In this document: positions 55,085 through 64,000 of the stretch, piece by piece | Numbering within the stretch: position 1 is the stretch's first letter | Layout: every line of letters begins with the position of its first letter | NCBI RefSeq assembly: GCF_016765635.1 | Contig: NZ_JAESVD010000007.1 | Coordinates: 1 to 64,000 of the forward strand | Direction of reading: 5' to 3' | Length of the DNA: 64,000 nucleotides | DNA from: Shewanella schlegeliana | GTDB taxonomy: Bacteria; Pseudomonadota; Gammaproteobacteria; Enterobacterales; Shewanellaceae | Translations under genes and position numbers: made by a program | Notes under the pieces: model-generated | What the model saw: the letters and a program-made list of their open reading frames with translations, nothing else | What the model was told of the DNA's origin: nothing | Databases searched by the model: none

Positions 55085-56557
55085 TTAAGAGCGAGTGCTA
55101 TAGTTAGGCGCTTCTTTACTGATAGTCACATCGTGAACATGAGACTCGCCCATGCCCGCAGCAGTGATCTTCACAAATTCCGCTTTCTCATTTAGCTCTT
55201 TAATCGTTGCACAACCTGTTAGGCCCATGCATGAACGTAGACCGCCCATATGCTGGTGAATGATCTCTTTAAGCTTACCTTTGTAAGCCACACGACCTTC
55301 GATACCTTCAGGAACGAGCTTGTCTGCAGCGTTATCACTTTGGAAATAACGGTCAGACGAACCTTGAGTTTGTGTCATCGCACCGAGTGAGCCCATACCA
55401 CGGTATGACTTATAAGCACGACCGTTATAAAGCTCAGTTTCACCTGGCGCTTCGTCGGTACCCGCAAACATAGAACCTGCCATGATACACGATGCACCTG
55501 CAGCCAATGCTTTAGCTAGGTCACCAGAGAAACGGATACCACCATCGGCGATAACTGGAATATCTAAGTGCTTAACCGCAGCAGCAGCATCAGATACGGC
55601 TGTAATTTGTGGTACACCCACGCCAGTTACGATACGTGTAGTACAGATAGAGCCAGGACCAATACCCACTTTAACAGCGTTAACGCCCGCTTCAACTAGC
55701 GCAATTGCGCCTTCAGCTGTTGCAACGTTACCACCAACAATTTGTAAGTCTGGGTACTTAGCACGGGTATCACGAATACGCTGTAACACGCCTTCTGAAT
55801 GTCCGTGAGATGAGTCGATTAGCAATACGTCAACACCGGCAAGAACCAGTGCGTCAACACGCTCTTCGTTACCAGGACCCGCACCTACAGCTGCACCGAC
55901 ACGTAGACGACCTAACTCGTCTTTACATGCGTTTGGCTTACGCTCTGCTTTTTGGAAATCTTTTACAGTGATAAGGCCTTTAAGCTTGAAGTTGTCGTCA
56001 ACAACTAACACCTTCTCAACACGGTGAGAATGCATCAGCTTTTGAACTTCATCTAGCTTAGTACCTTCAAGTACTGTCACTAGGCGCTCTTTTGGTGTCA
56101 TCACTTGATCAACCGTACGCGACCAATCGGTGATAAAGCGTACGTCACGGCCAGTAATAATGCCCACTAATTCGTTAGCTTCGTTAACCACAGGGTAACC
56201 TGCGAAACCGTTTCTTTCGGTCAATACTTTAACGTCAGCTAGCGTGGTTGTCGGGGTAACAGTGACTGGCTGCTGAACGATGCCCGCTTCGTAAATTTTT
56301 ACTTTACGAACTTCTTCAGCTTGTTGCTCAATCGTCATGTTTTTATGGATAAAACCAAGGCCACCTTCTTGAGCAATAGCAATTGCCAAGCGGGCTTCAG
56401 TAACAGTATCCATAGCAGCAGAAACGATCGGAGTATTCAACTCAATCTTATTCGTCAGGCGTGTTTTTAAAACAGCTGTATTTGGGAGGACGGTCGAGTG
56501 CGCTGGAACCAGCAACACATCATCAAAAGTTAACGCTTCTTTTTTCAATCTTAACAT
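55085..56557 (-). CDS. guaB: Inosine-5'-monophosphate dehydrogenase
   Basis: GuaB oxidises IMP to XMP, the first committed step to GMP. The 490-residue protein has the (beta/alpha)8 barrel with the active-site loop [18 protein letters not shown] (catalytic Cys), the NAD site [11 protein letters not shown], and an inserted pair of CBS domains (about 95-205). I choose the ATG at 56557 (GGGGAG 7 bases upstream) over 56572. It is the first gene of guaBA and is divergent from xseA. Confidence 0.97.
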   Translation of the reverse strand: MLRLKKEALTFDDVLLVPAHSTVLPNTAVLKTRLTNKIELNTPIVSAAMDTVTEARLAIAIAQEGGLGFIHKNMTIEQQAEEVRKVKIYEAGIVQQPVTVTPTTTLADVKVLTERNGFAGYPVVNEANELVGIITGRDVRFITDWSRTVDQVMTPKERLVTVLEGTKLDEVQKLMHSHRVEKVLVVDDNFKLKGLITVKDFQKAERKPNACKDELGRLRVGAAVGAGPGNEERVDALVLAGVDVLLIDSSHGHSEGVLQRIRDTRAKYPDLQIVGGNVATAEGAIALVEAGVNAVKVGIGPGSICTTRIVTGVGVPQITAVSDAAAAVKHLDIPVIADGGIRFSGDLAKALAAGASCIMAGSMFAGTDEAPGETELYNGRAYKSYRGMGSLGAMTQTQGSSDRYFQSDNAADKLVPEGIEGRVAYKGKLKEIIHQHMGGLRSCMGLTGCATIKELNEKAEFVKITAAGMGESHVHDVTISKEAPNYSTRS

Positions 56558-56677
56558 GCAACATCTCCCCAAGAGATTAGGAATTAGAGGTGAAATATTG
56601 CGGCGAGATTATACCTTGCATATCGGGGTTGGTAAATGGAAAATAGACACTAATTCGCATTTGTGTGTAAAAAAATT

Positions 56678-58015
56678 ATGAAAAGCCCAAAAAACGATGT
56701 TTATACCGTCTCCCGCCTCAATGGTGAAGTTAGACAACTTTTAGAGGGGCAGCTTGGCCGAATTTGGCTAAATGCTGAAATTTCTAACTTTGCAGCACCA
56801 GGCTCAGGCCACTGGTATTTAACCCTCAAAGATAATTTCTCACAAATTCGCTGCGCCATGTTTAAAGGCCGCAATCAGGCGGTAACCTTTCGCCCAGCTA
56901 ACGGCCAACAGGTTTTAGTTAAGGGCAATATCAGCGTTTATGAACCACGCGGTGATTATCAGTTAATCATCGAGTCGATGCTGCCTGCTGGTGACGGTTT
57001 ACTCGCCCAGCAGTATGAAGCACTAAAGATGAAGCTCGCCGCCGAAGGCTTATTTGCCAGCGACACCAAACGTCCACTGCCAACTAATATTCAAAAGATC
57101 GGTGTGGTGACCTCGCCAACCGGCGCCGCCATTCGCGATATTTTGCATGTACTCGCGCGCCGAGATTCATCTATCGAAGTCATCATCTACCCCACTCCCG
57201 TACAAGGCACTGATGCGGCAAAGAGCATTTGTGATGCCATCAATCTTGCTAACGCTCGCAACGAAGTAGATGTCCTGTTAGTTACTCGTGGTGGCGGCTC
57301 ATTAGAGGATTTATGGAGCTTTAACGATGAAGGTTTAGCCCACACTATCTATAACAGTGGTATTCCTGTGGTATCTGCCGTAGGTCATGAGGTGGATATG
57401 ACCATCAGCGACTATGTCGCCGATCTACGCGCACCAACACCATCAGCCGGCGCCGAGCTATTATCAAAAGATGCCGACAATAAGGCGCAAAAGCTATTAT
57501 CTCAGCTATCGCGTTTAAAGCAGGCTTGGCAACATTATCAGTTAAAGAAGCAAAACCAAGTACAGACCGTTGAGCACCGTCTGCAAAAACAAGATCCCCA
57601 GCGCCGCCTGCAGATGTATGAGCAAAGCTTCGATGAGATGCAACTGCGCTTACAGCAAGCGATGCAAACCAAGTTACATGCTTATACCTTAATGCAGCAA
57701 AACCTCAGTAACCGTTTGGCCAACCAATCACCGCAGCACCGCCTGACGCTTGAAGCGCAGCGTTTAAGTTATCTCAGTGCCAAACTCAATGATGCCATGG
57801 ATGATAAATTAAAGATGAGTGAGCAGCGCCTTGCCCACCGTGCGCAGCAGCTAGAAACCGTGAGCCCATTAGCAACACTAAGCCGCGGTTACAGCATTAC
57901 CTTAACAGGTGAAGGTAAAGTGGTGCAGTCACCAAGTGATACCTGTGTTGGTGATACGCTGACCACGCGTCTGCGTGATGGCAGTGTGACTTCCACTGTG
58001 GTTGAAGTGGGTTAA
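56678..58015 (+). CDS. xseA: Exodeoxyribonuclease VII large subunit
   Basis: The 445-residue catalytic subunit degrades single-stranded DNA with XseB. The N-terminal OB-fold ([29 protein letters not shown]) is followed by the nuclease domain ([46 protein letters not shown]) and a long coiled coil (about 270-400). I use the ATG at 56678; an in-frame GTG 15 bases earlier has no better ribosome-binding site. xseB is not here, as is usual. Confidence 0.95.
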   Translation: MKSPKNDVYTVSRLNGEVRQLLEGQLGRIWLNAEISNFAAPGSGHWYLTLKDNFSQIRCAMFKGRNQAVTFRPANGQQVLVKGNISVYEPRGDYQLIIESMLPAGDGLLAQQYEALKMKLAAEGLFASDTKRPLPTNIQKIGVVTSPTGAAIRDILHVLARRDSSIEVIIYPTPVQGTDAAKSICDAINLANARNEVDVLLVTRGGGSLEDLWSFNDEGLAHTIYNSGIPVVSAVGHEVDMTISDYVADLRAPTPSAGAELLSKDADNKAQKLLSQLSRLKQAWQHYQLKKQNQVQTVEHRLQKQDPQRRLQMYEQSFDEMQLRLQQAMQTKLHAYTLMQQNLSNRLANQSPQHRLTLEAQRLSYLSAKLNDAMDDKLKMSEQRLAHRAQQLETVSPLATLSRGYSITLTGEGKVVQSPSDTCVGDTLTTRLRDGSVTSTVVEVG

Positions 58016-58484
58016 CTTTACTTTGAAGTTAGATTCAAACTTCATTCGAAGATTTTTGTTCAAACTTCGTTTGGTAAAAGTTTGATAAAAAGTCATGGCG
58101 CTTCACCCCTTTATTTTGTTAAGAGTTGAGCTAAGGGGGAAAGCGCTTGCTCCCCGCTCATTATTTGATAAGGATAAATCCTCAGCGTACTAGACGACTT
58201 ATTTCCCTCGGCTATTTTAAATATCGCTAGCGCCTCATATTCGAGAGTTAACATTGCGGATAAGAACTCCCCCTCCTCTATGGGCTCTCTCCTCACAACC
58301 TATCACTCAGATCATTCTAGCAGTGATTGATCTGCATCAATTAAATCACTCGACTCACTTGAGTTATCGCCATTGTGTACGACTCTTATAAGGCACCTGT
58401 GTAAAACAGCTATATACAGATATTTTAACCATTTACATTTAACTGCCTCTTAGCCTTTCCCAAGAGACATGCAAAAGGATTTGT
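58016..58484. other. Spacer between xseA and a chemoreceptor gene
   Basis: These 469 bases contain a short imperfect duplication (ttcaaacttc at about 58032 and 58060) and the promoter of the next gene. A minus-strand frame at 58111-58296 is possible but unproven. Confidence 0.5.
58111..58296 (-). CDS. Possible small hypothetical protein
   Basis: A GTG-started frame of 61 codons beginning MRREPIEEGEFLSAMLTLEY. The composition is protein-like, but the ribosome-binding site is poor and no family is recognised. It could be chance. Confidence 0.25.
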   Translation of the reverse strand: MRREPIEEGEFLSAMLTLEYEALAIFKIAEGNKSSSTLRIYPYQIMSGEQALSPLAQLLTK

Positions 58485-60110
58485 ATGAAAACTCAGCTCA
58501 CTATTAGAAAGAAGATCATCTTCATGGTCTCAGCGATCCTGATGCTAATTACCGTATGCGGCAGTTACTCCTATTACTCAGTCTCCCCCCTCACTAAAAG
58601 CTGGAGCAACTTCCAAGAGCAAGCCGCCATGCGCCAACAGTTATTAATGAATATAAAGGCCGACTTTGGCTATGGCGGGATGATCCACAATTTCAAGAAC
58701 TATGTTTTACGAGGACAAGATAAGCACCTGCAAAAGGTAGAGAACGACTTCAAGAATTTATTGGATAATATTGCAAAATATCAGCTACTCGAAGGTGTAA
58801 CGCCGCAAGAGAGTAAGGCGCTAGACTCAATCACCGAGGTTGCCAGTAACTATTATTCAAACAGCAAGCGTATTAGCCACTTTTTCGCTGATGGAGAGTC
58901 CCCCCAATACGTTGACTCCGTGGTGAAGATTAGCGACAAGGCCGCATTAGAAGGTTTTGATGTGCTCGATAAACAGTATCAAACACTGACTCAGGAGTAT
59001 GGCTCACACATTAACGGCGCGATTGCCTCTGCCACAACGGCCACCATATCAGGTCTGTTACTTGTAGCCATCGTTATTACTCTCGCATTTATCGGGCTAT
59101 ACCGTTCACTAATCCCACCTCTATTAACACTCAATCAAACAATGACAGAGATCTCTGAAGGAGAAGGCGATCTCAGCGTTAGACTTAAAGTCGACAACAA
59201 TGATGAGCTAGGCGGCGTTGCGACGGCATTTAATCTATTCATTTCCAAACTAGAGGTGATTATTGTCGAACAGAAGCAGCTTATTGAGCAGATAAACTCC
59301 AGCGCCGAAGATCTACAAGTTGTAACCCAAAGCAGTAACAGTGCTATCGAATCTCAACTTAGCAATACCGAGATGCTCGCTACCGCAATCAATCAGATGA
59401 CCGCAACTGTTCAAGACGTAGCCGAAAATGCGGTCATGGCGTCAGACGCCGCGGTAAACGTTAATACCAGTGCCCATGATGGACATAAAGCCGTCAACAA
59501 TACCGTGGAGCAGATCCTTAATGTACACCAACATATCGACCAAGCATCTAGTGTTATTCATGAGGTCAACCGAGCTTCAGAGAATATCGATCAGGTTCTC
59601 AATGTCATTTCCGGTATTGCCCAGCAAACGAACCTGCTGGCATTGAACGCCGCTATCGAAGCCGCCCGCGCAGGTGAGTCAGGCCGAGGCTTCGCTGTTG
59701 TGGCGGATGAGGTAAGAGGATTAGCACAGCGAACCTCAACTTCACTTGAGGATATCAAACAGATAATCGAGCAGTTGCAAATCGGTGCCAATAGCGCTGT
59801 TGCGTCAATTGAGCTTGGTGTCAATGAGGCCTCCAACGCCTCTGAAATCGCTAAGGTTGCAGGCACCAGCATCGATGGTATCGTCGAGTCAATACAGGCC
59901 GTCGAAAGTATGAACTTACAAATTGCTACCGCAACAGAGGAGCAAAATACCGTTGCTGAAGATATGAATAAGAGTGTGCATGATATCTCCACCATGTCCT
60001 CATCGATTTATGATGGCTCACTGCAGATCTCGAAACAGAGCGATAATTTAGCGCAGACAACCAAGAGGTTAAAACAGCTGGTTGGGAATTTTAAGACCCA
60101 AGTTAGTTAG
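58485..60110 (+). CDS. Methyl-accepting chemotaxis protein
   Basis: A 541-residue chemoreceptor. The first helix (about 12-30) and second helix (about 187-208, [20 protein letters not shown]) bracket a periplasmic helical-bundle sensor of about 150 residues. A HAMP domain and a signalling coiled coil follow; the tip reads [20 protein letters not shown]. The sensor has the [15 protein letters not shown] pattern seen in four-helix-bundle receptors; the ligand is unknown. There is no C-terminal tether peptide. An 18-base palindrome overlaps its stop codon and may end transcription. Confidence 0.94.
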   Translation: MKTQLTIRKKIIFMVSAILMLITVCGSYSYYSVSPLTKSWSNFQEQAAMRQQLLMNIKADFGYGGMIHNFKNYVLRGQDKHLQKVENDFKNLLDNIAKYQLLEGVTPQESKALDSITEVASNYYSNSKRISHFFADGESPQYVDSVVKISDKAALEGFDVLDKQYQTLTQEYGSHINGAIASATTATISGLLLVAIVITLAFIGLYRSLIPPLLTLNQTMTEISEGEGDLSVRLKVDNNDELGGVATAFNLFISKLEVIIVEQKQLIEQINSSAEDLQVVTQSSNSAIESQLSNTEMLATAINQMTATVQDVAENAVMASDAAVNVNTSAHDGHKAVNNTVEQILNVHQHIDQASSVIHEVNRASENIDQVLNVISGIAQQTNLLALNAAIEAARAGESGRGFAVVADEVRGLAQRTSTSLEDIKQIIEQLQIGANSAVASIELGVNEASNASEIAKVAGTSIDGIVESIQAVESMNLQIATATEEQNTVAEDMNKSVHDISTMSSSIYDGSLQISKQSDNLAQTTKRLKQLVGNFKTQVS

Positions 60111-60126
60111 CCTTCGAACGAAGGCT
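60109..60126 (+). terminator. Palindrome overlapping the chemoreceptor stop
   Basis: agccttcgaacgaaggct is perfectly symmetrical and can form a 7-bp stem with a gaac loop. It begins inside the TAG stop (60108-60110). A T-rich stretch (atttattttttag) follows about 8 bases later. Confidence 0.55.
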
Positions 60127-60716
60127 GATTACATTTATTTTTTAGTTACGGCTACGGGAAAGTGTACTCTGCATTTTAGCTTCATAGTTATAAATCGCCT
60201 GCAGGGGGGCAGGACAGGATGTCCGAATGTCGTGATCACATAGTCAATGATGTTCCCTACATCATAATGATATCTCCCAAATCCCTATGGGTCAGATATG
60301 AAGGAACTACCTATGTGTAGACACTGCAGTGAGGCACTGCACTGCTTTATAAAAGAAAGGGTACCTATACGATCTACGGTGACATCTGATGTTTGGGGAT
60401 TCACAAATGCCGCGGTGACATGGACGTCATAGAGCGGCCCTGAAACTAAAGCCCGCAGCCGTATTAACACTGGATAATTAGTGCCTTCATTTAGGCTGTA
60501 GCGATTAAAACTCTCCCTCAAAGGGTGCTCCCTGCATCTCGTTATTTGAAACATATCATTATCAGTTATCTAAACTATTACCTTTGACCTAACCAAAAGG
60601 CTTATTGTTCAACTAACTAATAGTGATAAGTTATTAAAATCATGAGCAATAAGTAACACTTGGGCTCAGGCTTAGCGATTTTATAGTCGTTTGCGCTAAA
60701 ACAAGGTCATTTAAAC

Positions 60717-60989
60717 ATGGAGCGATTATAGAATATAACTACTAGGCAGCTTGTTTGGTTTAGCTTTGTTTTCTTATGCTCCTATTTAGCGACGCCACTC
60801 ATAGGCTATCGCTCCCACAGTCTTGTTGGTTATTGAAGCTTTTTAATATTTGTTGTCGAGCTAGCTATTTGGGTCGTCGTAAGTAAGGATATTCGAACAG
60901 AGTTAAATCATTCTACTTCCGGCTCCAAAGCTTTACGAATGCGAGTAAGAATTATCGCAAGTTTGCCTTCTTTATATTCGATTTATTAG
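60717..60989 (+). pseudogene. Decayed small membrane-protein gene
   Basis: The frame from ATG 60717 reads MERL, stop, then NITTRQLVWFSFVFLCSYLA, a second stop after about 35 codons, then SFLIFVVELAIWVVVSKDI and a basic tail to the final stop at 60987-60989. The hydrophobic segments and continuous protein-like pattern across two stops indicate a dead gene of about 90 codons. No family is recognised. Confidence 0.5.
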
Positions 60990-61377
60990 CTCTCGCTATA
61001 GGTTAAGCAATTACCCTTTGGGTTTATATAGCATCTTAATATAAATCCAGACAGAGTATTCAGTTTCAATCATTCCAAGCTGGGTATTACCTTATTATTA
61101 ATTTATAGGGGCATTAAAATGTTCAAGAGCGTAATAGAAATTGAAAGTTAATAAGAAACACATAACAATACGAGCAAGAAGGGACTGGAAGCATAGAGAT
61201 ATTGATCAGACTAAAAGTTTAGATTGATTTCGTCACAGGAATAATAAGCGCTTATTGCATGCGTAAACCAGTAAATGTTTTTGCCCCCCCTAAAATGGGG
61301 AGCAGCAGTCTTTCTATTCTTCGATACATATATCTATAGCATCACTAAAGGTGATAGCACTCTCTTTTCAACCATAA

Positions 61378-61599
61378 TTATTTTGTTTTAATAAAACTGA
61401 TGACAAAGAATAAACCGACACAAGCCCAAAAAAATACCAAATATGAAAACAGCCCTCCAATAACAGTAGGCATGAAAGTCGCTTGCGAAAAGCGCACTAA
61501 ACAAGGAGCTAAACTCACTTCACCACCACAGAGCCGGTGGGTATTTTTAAACTGATTACTGTACTTGACCACAATACTTTTAGGTGAAATAATCATCAA
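61378..61599 (-). CDS. Possible small membrane protein
   Basis: A 73-codon frame whose last third is hydrophobic (MPTVIGGLFSYLVFFWACVG, continuing LFFVISFIKTK). There is no ribosome-binding site and the first half is not protein-like. It may be chance or a remnant. Confidence 0.25.
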   Translation of the reverse strand: MMIISPKSIVVKYSNQFKNTHRLCGGEVSLAPCLVRFSQATFMPTVIGGLFSYLVFFWACVGLFFVISFIKTK

Positions 61600-61763
61600 A
61601 ATATAAGCTGAAGGTGTTCATAACCAAAAATCAAAAACTTAGCCCCTCAGCACAACGTTTTTTGTAAAATGGTTCAATTGATGACCCACTAACCTTTAAT
61701 TCAATGTCTTTTCATTTTTTACAAATTAACTCAATCATTACTTTATGACTCAGGATATTTACA

Positions 61764-62378
61764 TTGAGCAAACATCTCTTCATTAAATTTTTCTTTGACC
61801 TAAAAAAAATACAGACAAGCTATCTTTTATTTTTCAAAAAAATACCAATATATACATTTTACAAAATGAAATTCCTGATGCAAAGGAATGCAAAAGTCAG
61901 TGGTAATGGGCACCTTATATTAGGTAGGACATGGAGAAATGAGTTTTATAAACAATCACAATTCATAATGAGAAAAAACAGTAACCTTGTGTTAAATGGG
62001 GACTTTGCTATCTACACTGGGTGCAGTATTGTAGTACAAAGCAACGCCACTCTTACACTCGGTTCTGGCTACATCAATAATGATGCAAAAGTCAAATGCT
62101 ACAATTCAATAACGATAGGACATAATGTAGTTATCTCAGAAGGTGTGGTAATAAGGGATTCGGATAATCATCACATAAACGGTGTTATGAATCAGAATCC
62201 AATAAACATCGGTAATAATGTTTGGATAGGATTAAACGTGACAATTCTCAACGGGGTGTCAATCGGAGAGGGGGCCGTTATCGCGGCTGGTTCAGTGGTA
62301 GTTTCAGATGTCCCCGCCTATACATTAGTTGCTGGTTGTCCGGCTAAAGTAAAAAAAACAAATGTTATGTGGCATTAG
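61764..62378 (+). CDS. Hexapeptide-repeat acyltransferase (left-handed beta-helix)
   Basis: A 204-residue acetyl/acyltransferase of the WbbJ/MaaT type that modifies sugars of surface polysaccharide. Repeats of the [LIV]GxxxxI pattern are seen from about residue 70 ([48 protein letters not shown]), and the end [16 protein letters not shown] is typical. The start is a TTG with AGGA 7-8 bases upstream. Base composition is much more AT-rich than its neighbours, suggesting transfer. It stands alone, with no other polysaccharide genes next to it. Confidence 0.85.
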   Translation: MSKHLFIKFFFDLKKIQTSYLLFFKKIPIYTFYKMKFLMQRNAKVSGNGHLILGRTWRNEFYKQSQFIMRKNSNLVLNGDFAIYTGCSIVVQSNATLTLGSGYINNDAKVKCYNSITIGHNVVISEGVVIRDSDNHHINGVMNQNPINIGNNVWIGLNVTILNGVSIGEGAVIAAGSVVVSDVPAYTLVAGCPAKVKKTNVMWH

Positions 62379-62546
62379 AGCTCATTGAACACTGAATCTT
62401 CAAGGCCAATAACCCGGCCCTCCTTGTGAATAGGTTGTAAATGTCTAAAGTAATCGACTCTTACTAAAGTTATATTTAACAACAAGTATGGGATGGTGAG
62501 CTAGTTACAAATAGTCAATCCAGTCAATAATCAAACCCAAGACAAC

Positions 62547-62574
62547 AAAAAAGGAACCCTGAGGTTCCTTTTTT
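62547..62574. terminator. Bidirectional terminator between the acyltransferase and der
   Basis: aaggaacc and ggttcctt form a stem around ctga, flanked by A-run and T-run (62547-62574). It can end both the minus-strand der and the plus-strand acyltransferase transcripts. Confidence 0.9.
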
Positions 62575-62634
62575 TAAATCATTTTGACCATTTTGCAGAC
62601 TAGTAAAGCCTAAGTCTTTCTAACAAGAAAAGGA

Positions 62635-64000
62635 TTAATCCTTATTCTTATCGCGAATATGACCAACCATACGCTTACGACGGCGCTCTTGGCTCACAGT
62701 CAGCTTCTTGGTGTTCATGCCCTCAAACGGGTTGCCACCCTCTTGGAAGCGTAGCTGGATTGGAGTACCAATCACCTTCAATGAACGACGGAAGTAGTTC
62801 ATCATATAACGCTTGTAAGAATCTGGAAGCTTCTTAACCTGGTTACCGTGTACAACCACGATTGGTGGATTGTAACCACCGGCGTGTGCGTATTTAAGCT
62901 TAACGCGGCGACCGTTAACCAATGGTGGCTGGTGATCGTCTTGTGACATCTGCATGATACGAGTCAGCATAGAAGTACTTACGCGGCGCGTCGCACTGTC
63001 ATAAGCTTCTTCGATTGACTCAAACAGATGACCAACACCCGTACCGTGTAGTGCTGAGATAAAGTGAATACGGGCGAAATCGATAAAGCCTAAACGGCGA
63101 TCAAGTTCACTCTTCACTCTGTCTTTAACATCTTGGTCGATACCGTCCCACTTGTTGACGGCGATAACCAATGCACGGCCTGCGTTTAATACGAAACCTA
63201 ATAGGCCTAGGTCTTGCTCGGCAATACCTTCACGGGCATCGATAACTAGCAATACCACGTTACTGTCTTCAACCGCTTTAAGAGTCTTAATAACAGAGAA
63301 CTTCTCAACGGTTTCATGCACCTTGCTACGACGACGTACACCAGCAGTGTCGATCAATACATATTCACGGCCTTGACGCTCCATCGGAATATAAATACTG
63401 TCACGAGTCGTACCTGGCTCGTCATAAACCACGACACGCTCTTCACCTAAGATACGGTTAGTTAGCGTCGACTTACCAACGTTAGGCTTACCGATGATGG
63501 CAAGCTTAATTGGCAGGTCTTGCAGACGCTTCTGCTCCGCTTCCGCTTCCTCTTCGGTGTACTCGCGCTCTTCTTCGTCATCATCACCGTCTTCTTCTTT
63601 AGTGATCCCCATCGCTTCTGCGTATGGCGCTAAAGAATACTCGATCATGTTGGTCACACCACGGCCTTGCGCTGCAGCCATCTGGTAAACTTCACCTAGA
63701 CCCAGTGACCAAAACTCAGCGCAAGCCGAGTCAGCATCGATACCGTCGACCTTGTTAGCAACAACGAAGGTTGTTTTTTCACGGCTACGTAAATGTTGAG
63801 CAATCGCAAGATCGGCAGCGGTTAAGCCAGCGCGAGCATCGGTCATGAATAACACAACATCAGCTTCTTCAATCGCCGCTAGAGATTGCTCGGCCATGCG
63901 AGTTTCAATCCCCTCTTCGGTGCCATCAATACCACCAGTATCGACTACGATGAACTCATAACCTGCAAGATGTGCTCGGCCGTATTTACGATCCCGAGTT
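62635..64000 (-). CDS. der: Ribosome-assembly GTPase Der (EngA), 5' end outside window
   Basis: Der is a double GTPase needed for 50S ribosome assembly. The visible part covers the end of the first G domain ([19 protein letters not shown], then NKVDG) and an acidic linker ([17 protein letters not shown]). The complete second G domain follows ([29 protein letters not shown]), then the KH-like C-terminal domain. The frame is open through base 64000 and the reading starts upstream, so an internal ATG at 63897 is not the true start. The length seen fits the missing 5' part of about 35 codons. Confidence 0.97.
   Translation of the reverse strand, partial: TRDRKYGRAHLAGYEFIVVDTGGIDGTEEGIETRMAEQSLAAIEEADVVLFMTDARAGLTAADLAIAQHLRSREKTTFVVANKVDGIDADSACAEFWSLGLGEVYQMAAAQGRGVTNMIEYSLAPYAEAMGITKEEDGDDDEEEREYTEEEAEAEQKRLQDLPIKLAIIGKPNVGKSTLTNRILGEERVVVYDEPGTTRDSIYIPMERQGREYVLIDTAGVRRRSKVHETVEKFSVIKTLKAVEDSNVVLLVIDAREGIAEQDLGLLGFVLNAGRALVIAVNKWDGIDQDVKDRVKSELDRRLGFIDFARIHFISALHGTGVGHLFESIEEAYDSATRRVSTSMLTRIMQMSQDDHQPPLVNGRRVKLKYAHAGGYNPPIVVVHGNQVKKLPDSYKRYMMNYFRRSLKVIGTPIQLRFQEGGNPFEGMNTKKLTVSQERRRKRMVGHIRDKNKD

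Larger units (their letters stand above)
60127..61763. other. Gene-poor region with decayed sequence
   Basis: About 1.6 kb lies between the chemoreceptor and the hexapeptide acyltransferase. A broken membrane-protein frame is seen at 60717-60989 and a doubtful small frame at 61378-61599. The rest (60127-60700 and 61000-61370) gives only short frames on both strands. AT content rises toward the right end. Confidence 0.6.

Noticed and set aside
60285..60554. 89-codon minus-strand frame after the chemoreceptor
   Set aside because: There is no ribosome-binding site or recognisable pattern, and the surrounding tract looks non-coding on both strands.

Overview
The window looks like chromosomal DNA of a Shewanella-type marine gammaproteobacterium. 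The grounds are the periplasmic [FeFe]-hydrogenase operon in the order hydA-hydB-fdhC-hydG-hydX-hydE-hydF, the housekeeping order purL / mltF / tadA / guaA-guaB / xseA, cydA-cydB-cydX, and many methyl-accepting chemotaxis and RND genes. I saw no rRNA, tRNA or CRISPR array.

Layout. (1) 1-2600: the edge of an accessory region. It holds the start of an IS3-family orfA, a large unknown gene whose 5' part is lost at that insertion, and a tyrosine recombinase. (2) 2617-9347, minus strand: hydrogenase structural and maturation operon. Upstream of it (9348-10300) lies a striking 55-bp tandem repeat array. (3) 10661-13057: a dicarboxylate-type symporter and a methyltransferase. (4) 13604-29331: an unusual sugar-modification locus. 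It contains a NeuB-like condensing enzyme without a SAF domain, an ATP-grasp ligase, an SDR, a DXS-like TPP enzyme, a nucleotidyltransferase-like/methyltransferase fusion, a second methyltransferase, a PseG-like protein, a GH57-like protein, an SpsF-like cytidylyltransferase with an extra domain, a PseC-like aminotransferase, a decayed pseB and a Maf/DUF115 glycosyltransferase. It resembles flagellin nonulosonic-acid glycosylation loci, but no flagellin gene is in the window. (5) 29440-39915: DUF2947, a chalcone-isomerase-like protein, an outer-membrane protein, a TetR-controlled RND efflux pair, a DUF465 protein, a chemoreceptor and a lipoprotein. (6) 39916-40500: repeat-rich spacer with fourteen 10-bp repeats. 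(7) 40517-43360: cytochrome bd oxidase cydABX, with an FNR-like box and a 25-codon small ORF upstream. (8) 44564-58015: purL, mltF, a small basic protein, tadA, an OafA-like acyltransferase, guaA, guaB and xseA. (9) 58485-64000: a second chemoreceptor, 1.6 kb of mostly decayed sequence, an AT-rich hexapeptide acyltransferase and the 3' part of der.

How the parts work together. The hydrogenase block encodes the enzyme, its membrane cytochrome partner and its H-cluster maturases in one direction. In the sugar locus, a six-gene minus-strand run (pseG-like to ATP-grasp) and divergent plus-strand genes appear to build, activate, methylate and transfer a modified sugar. Because pseB is broken, the PseC-like enzyme either depends on another source of substrate or is idle. 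The DXS-like/SDR/ATP-grasp trio is the least explained part and the best candidate for new biochemistry.
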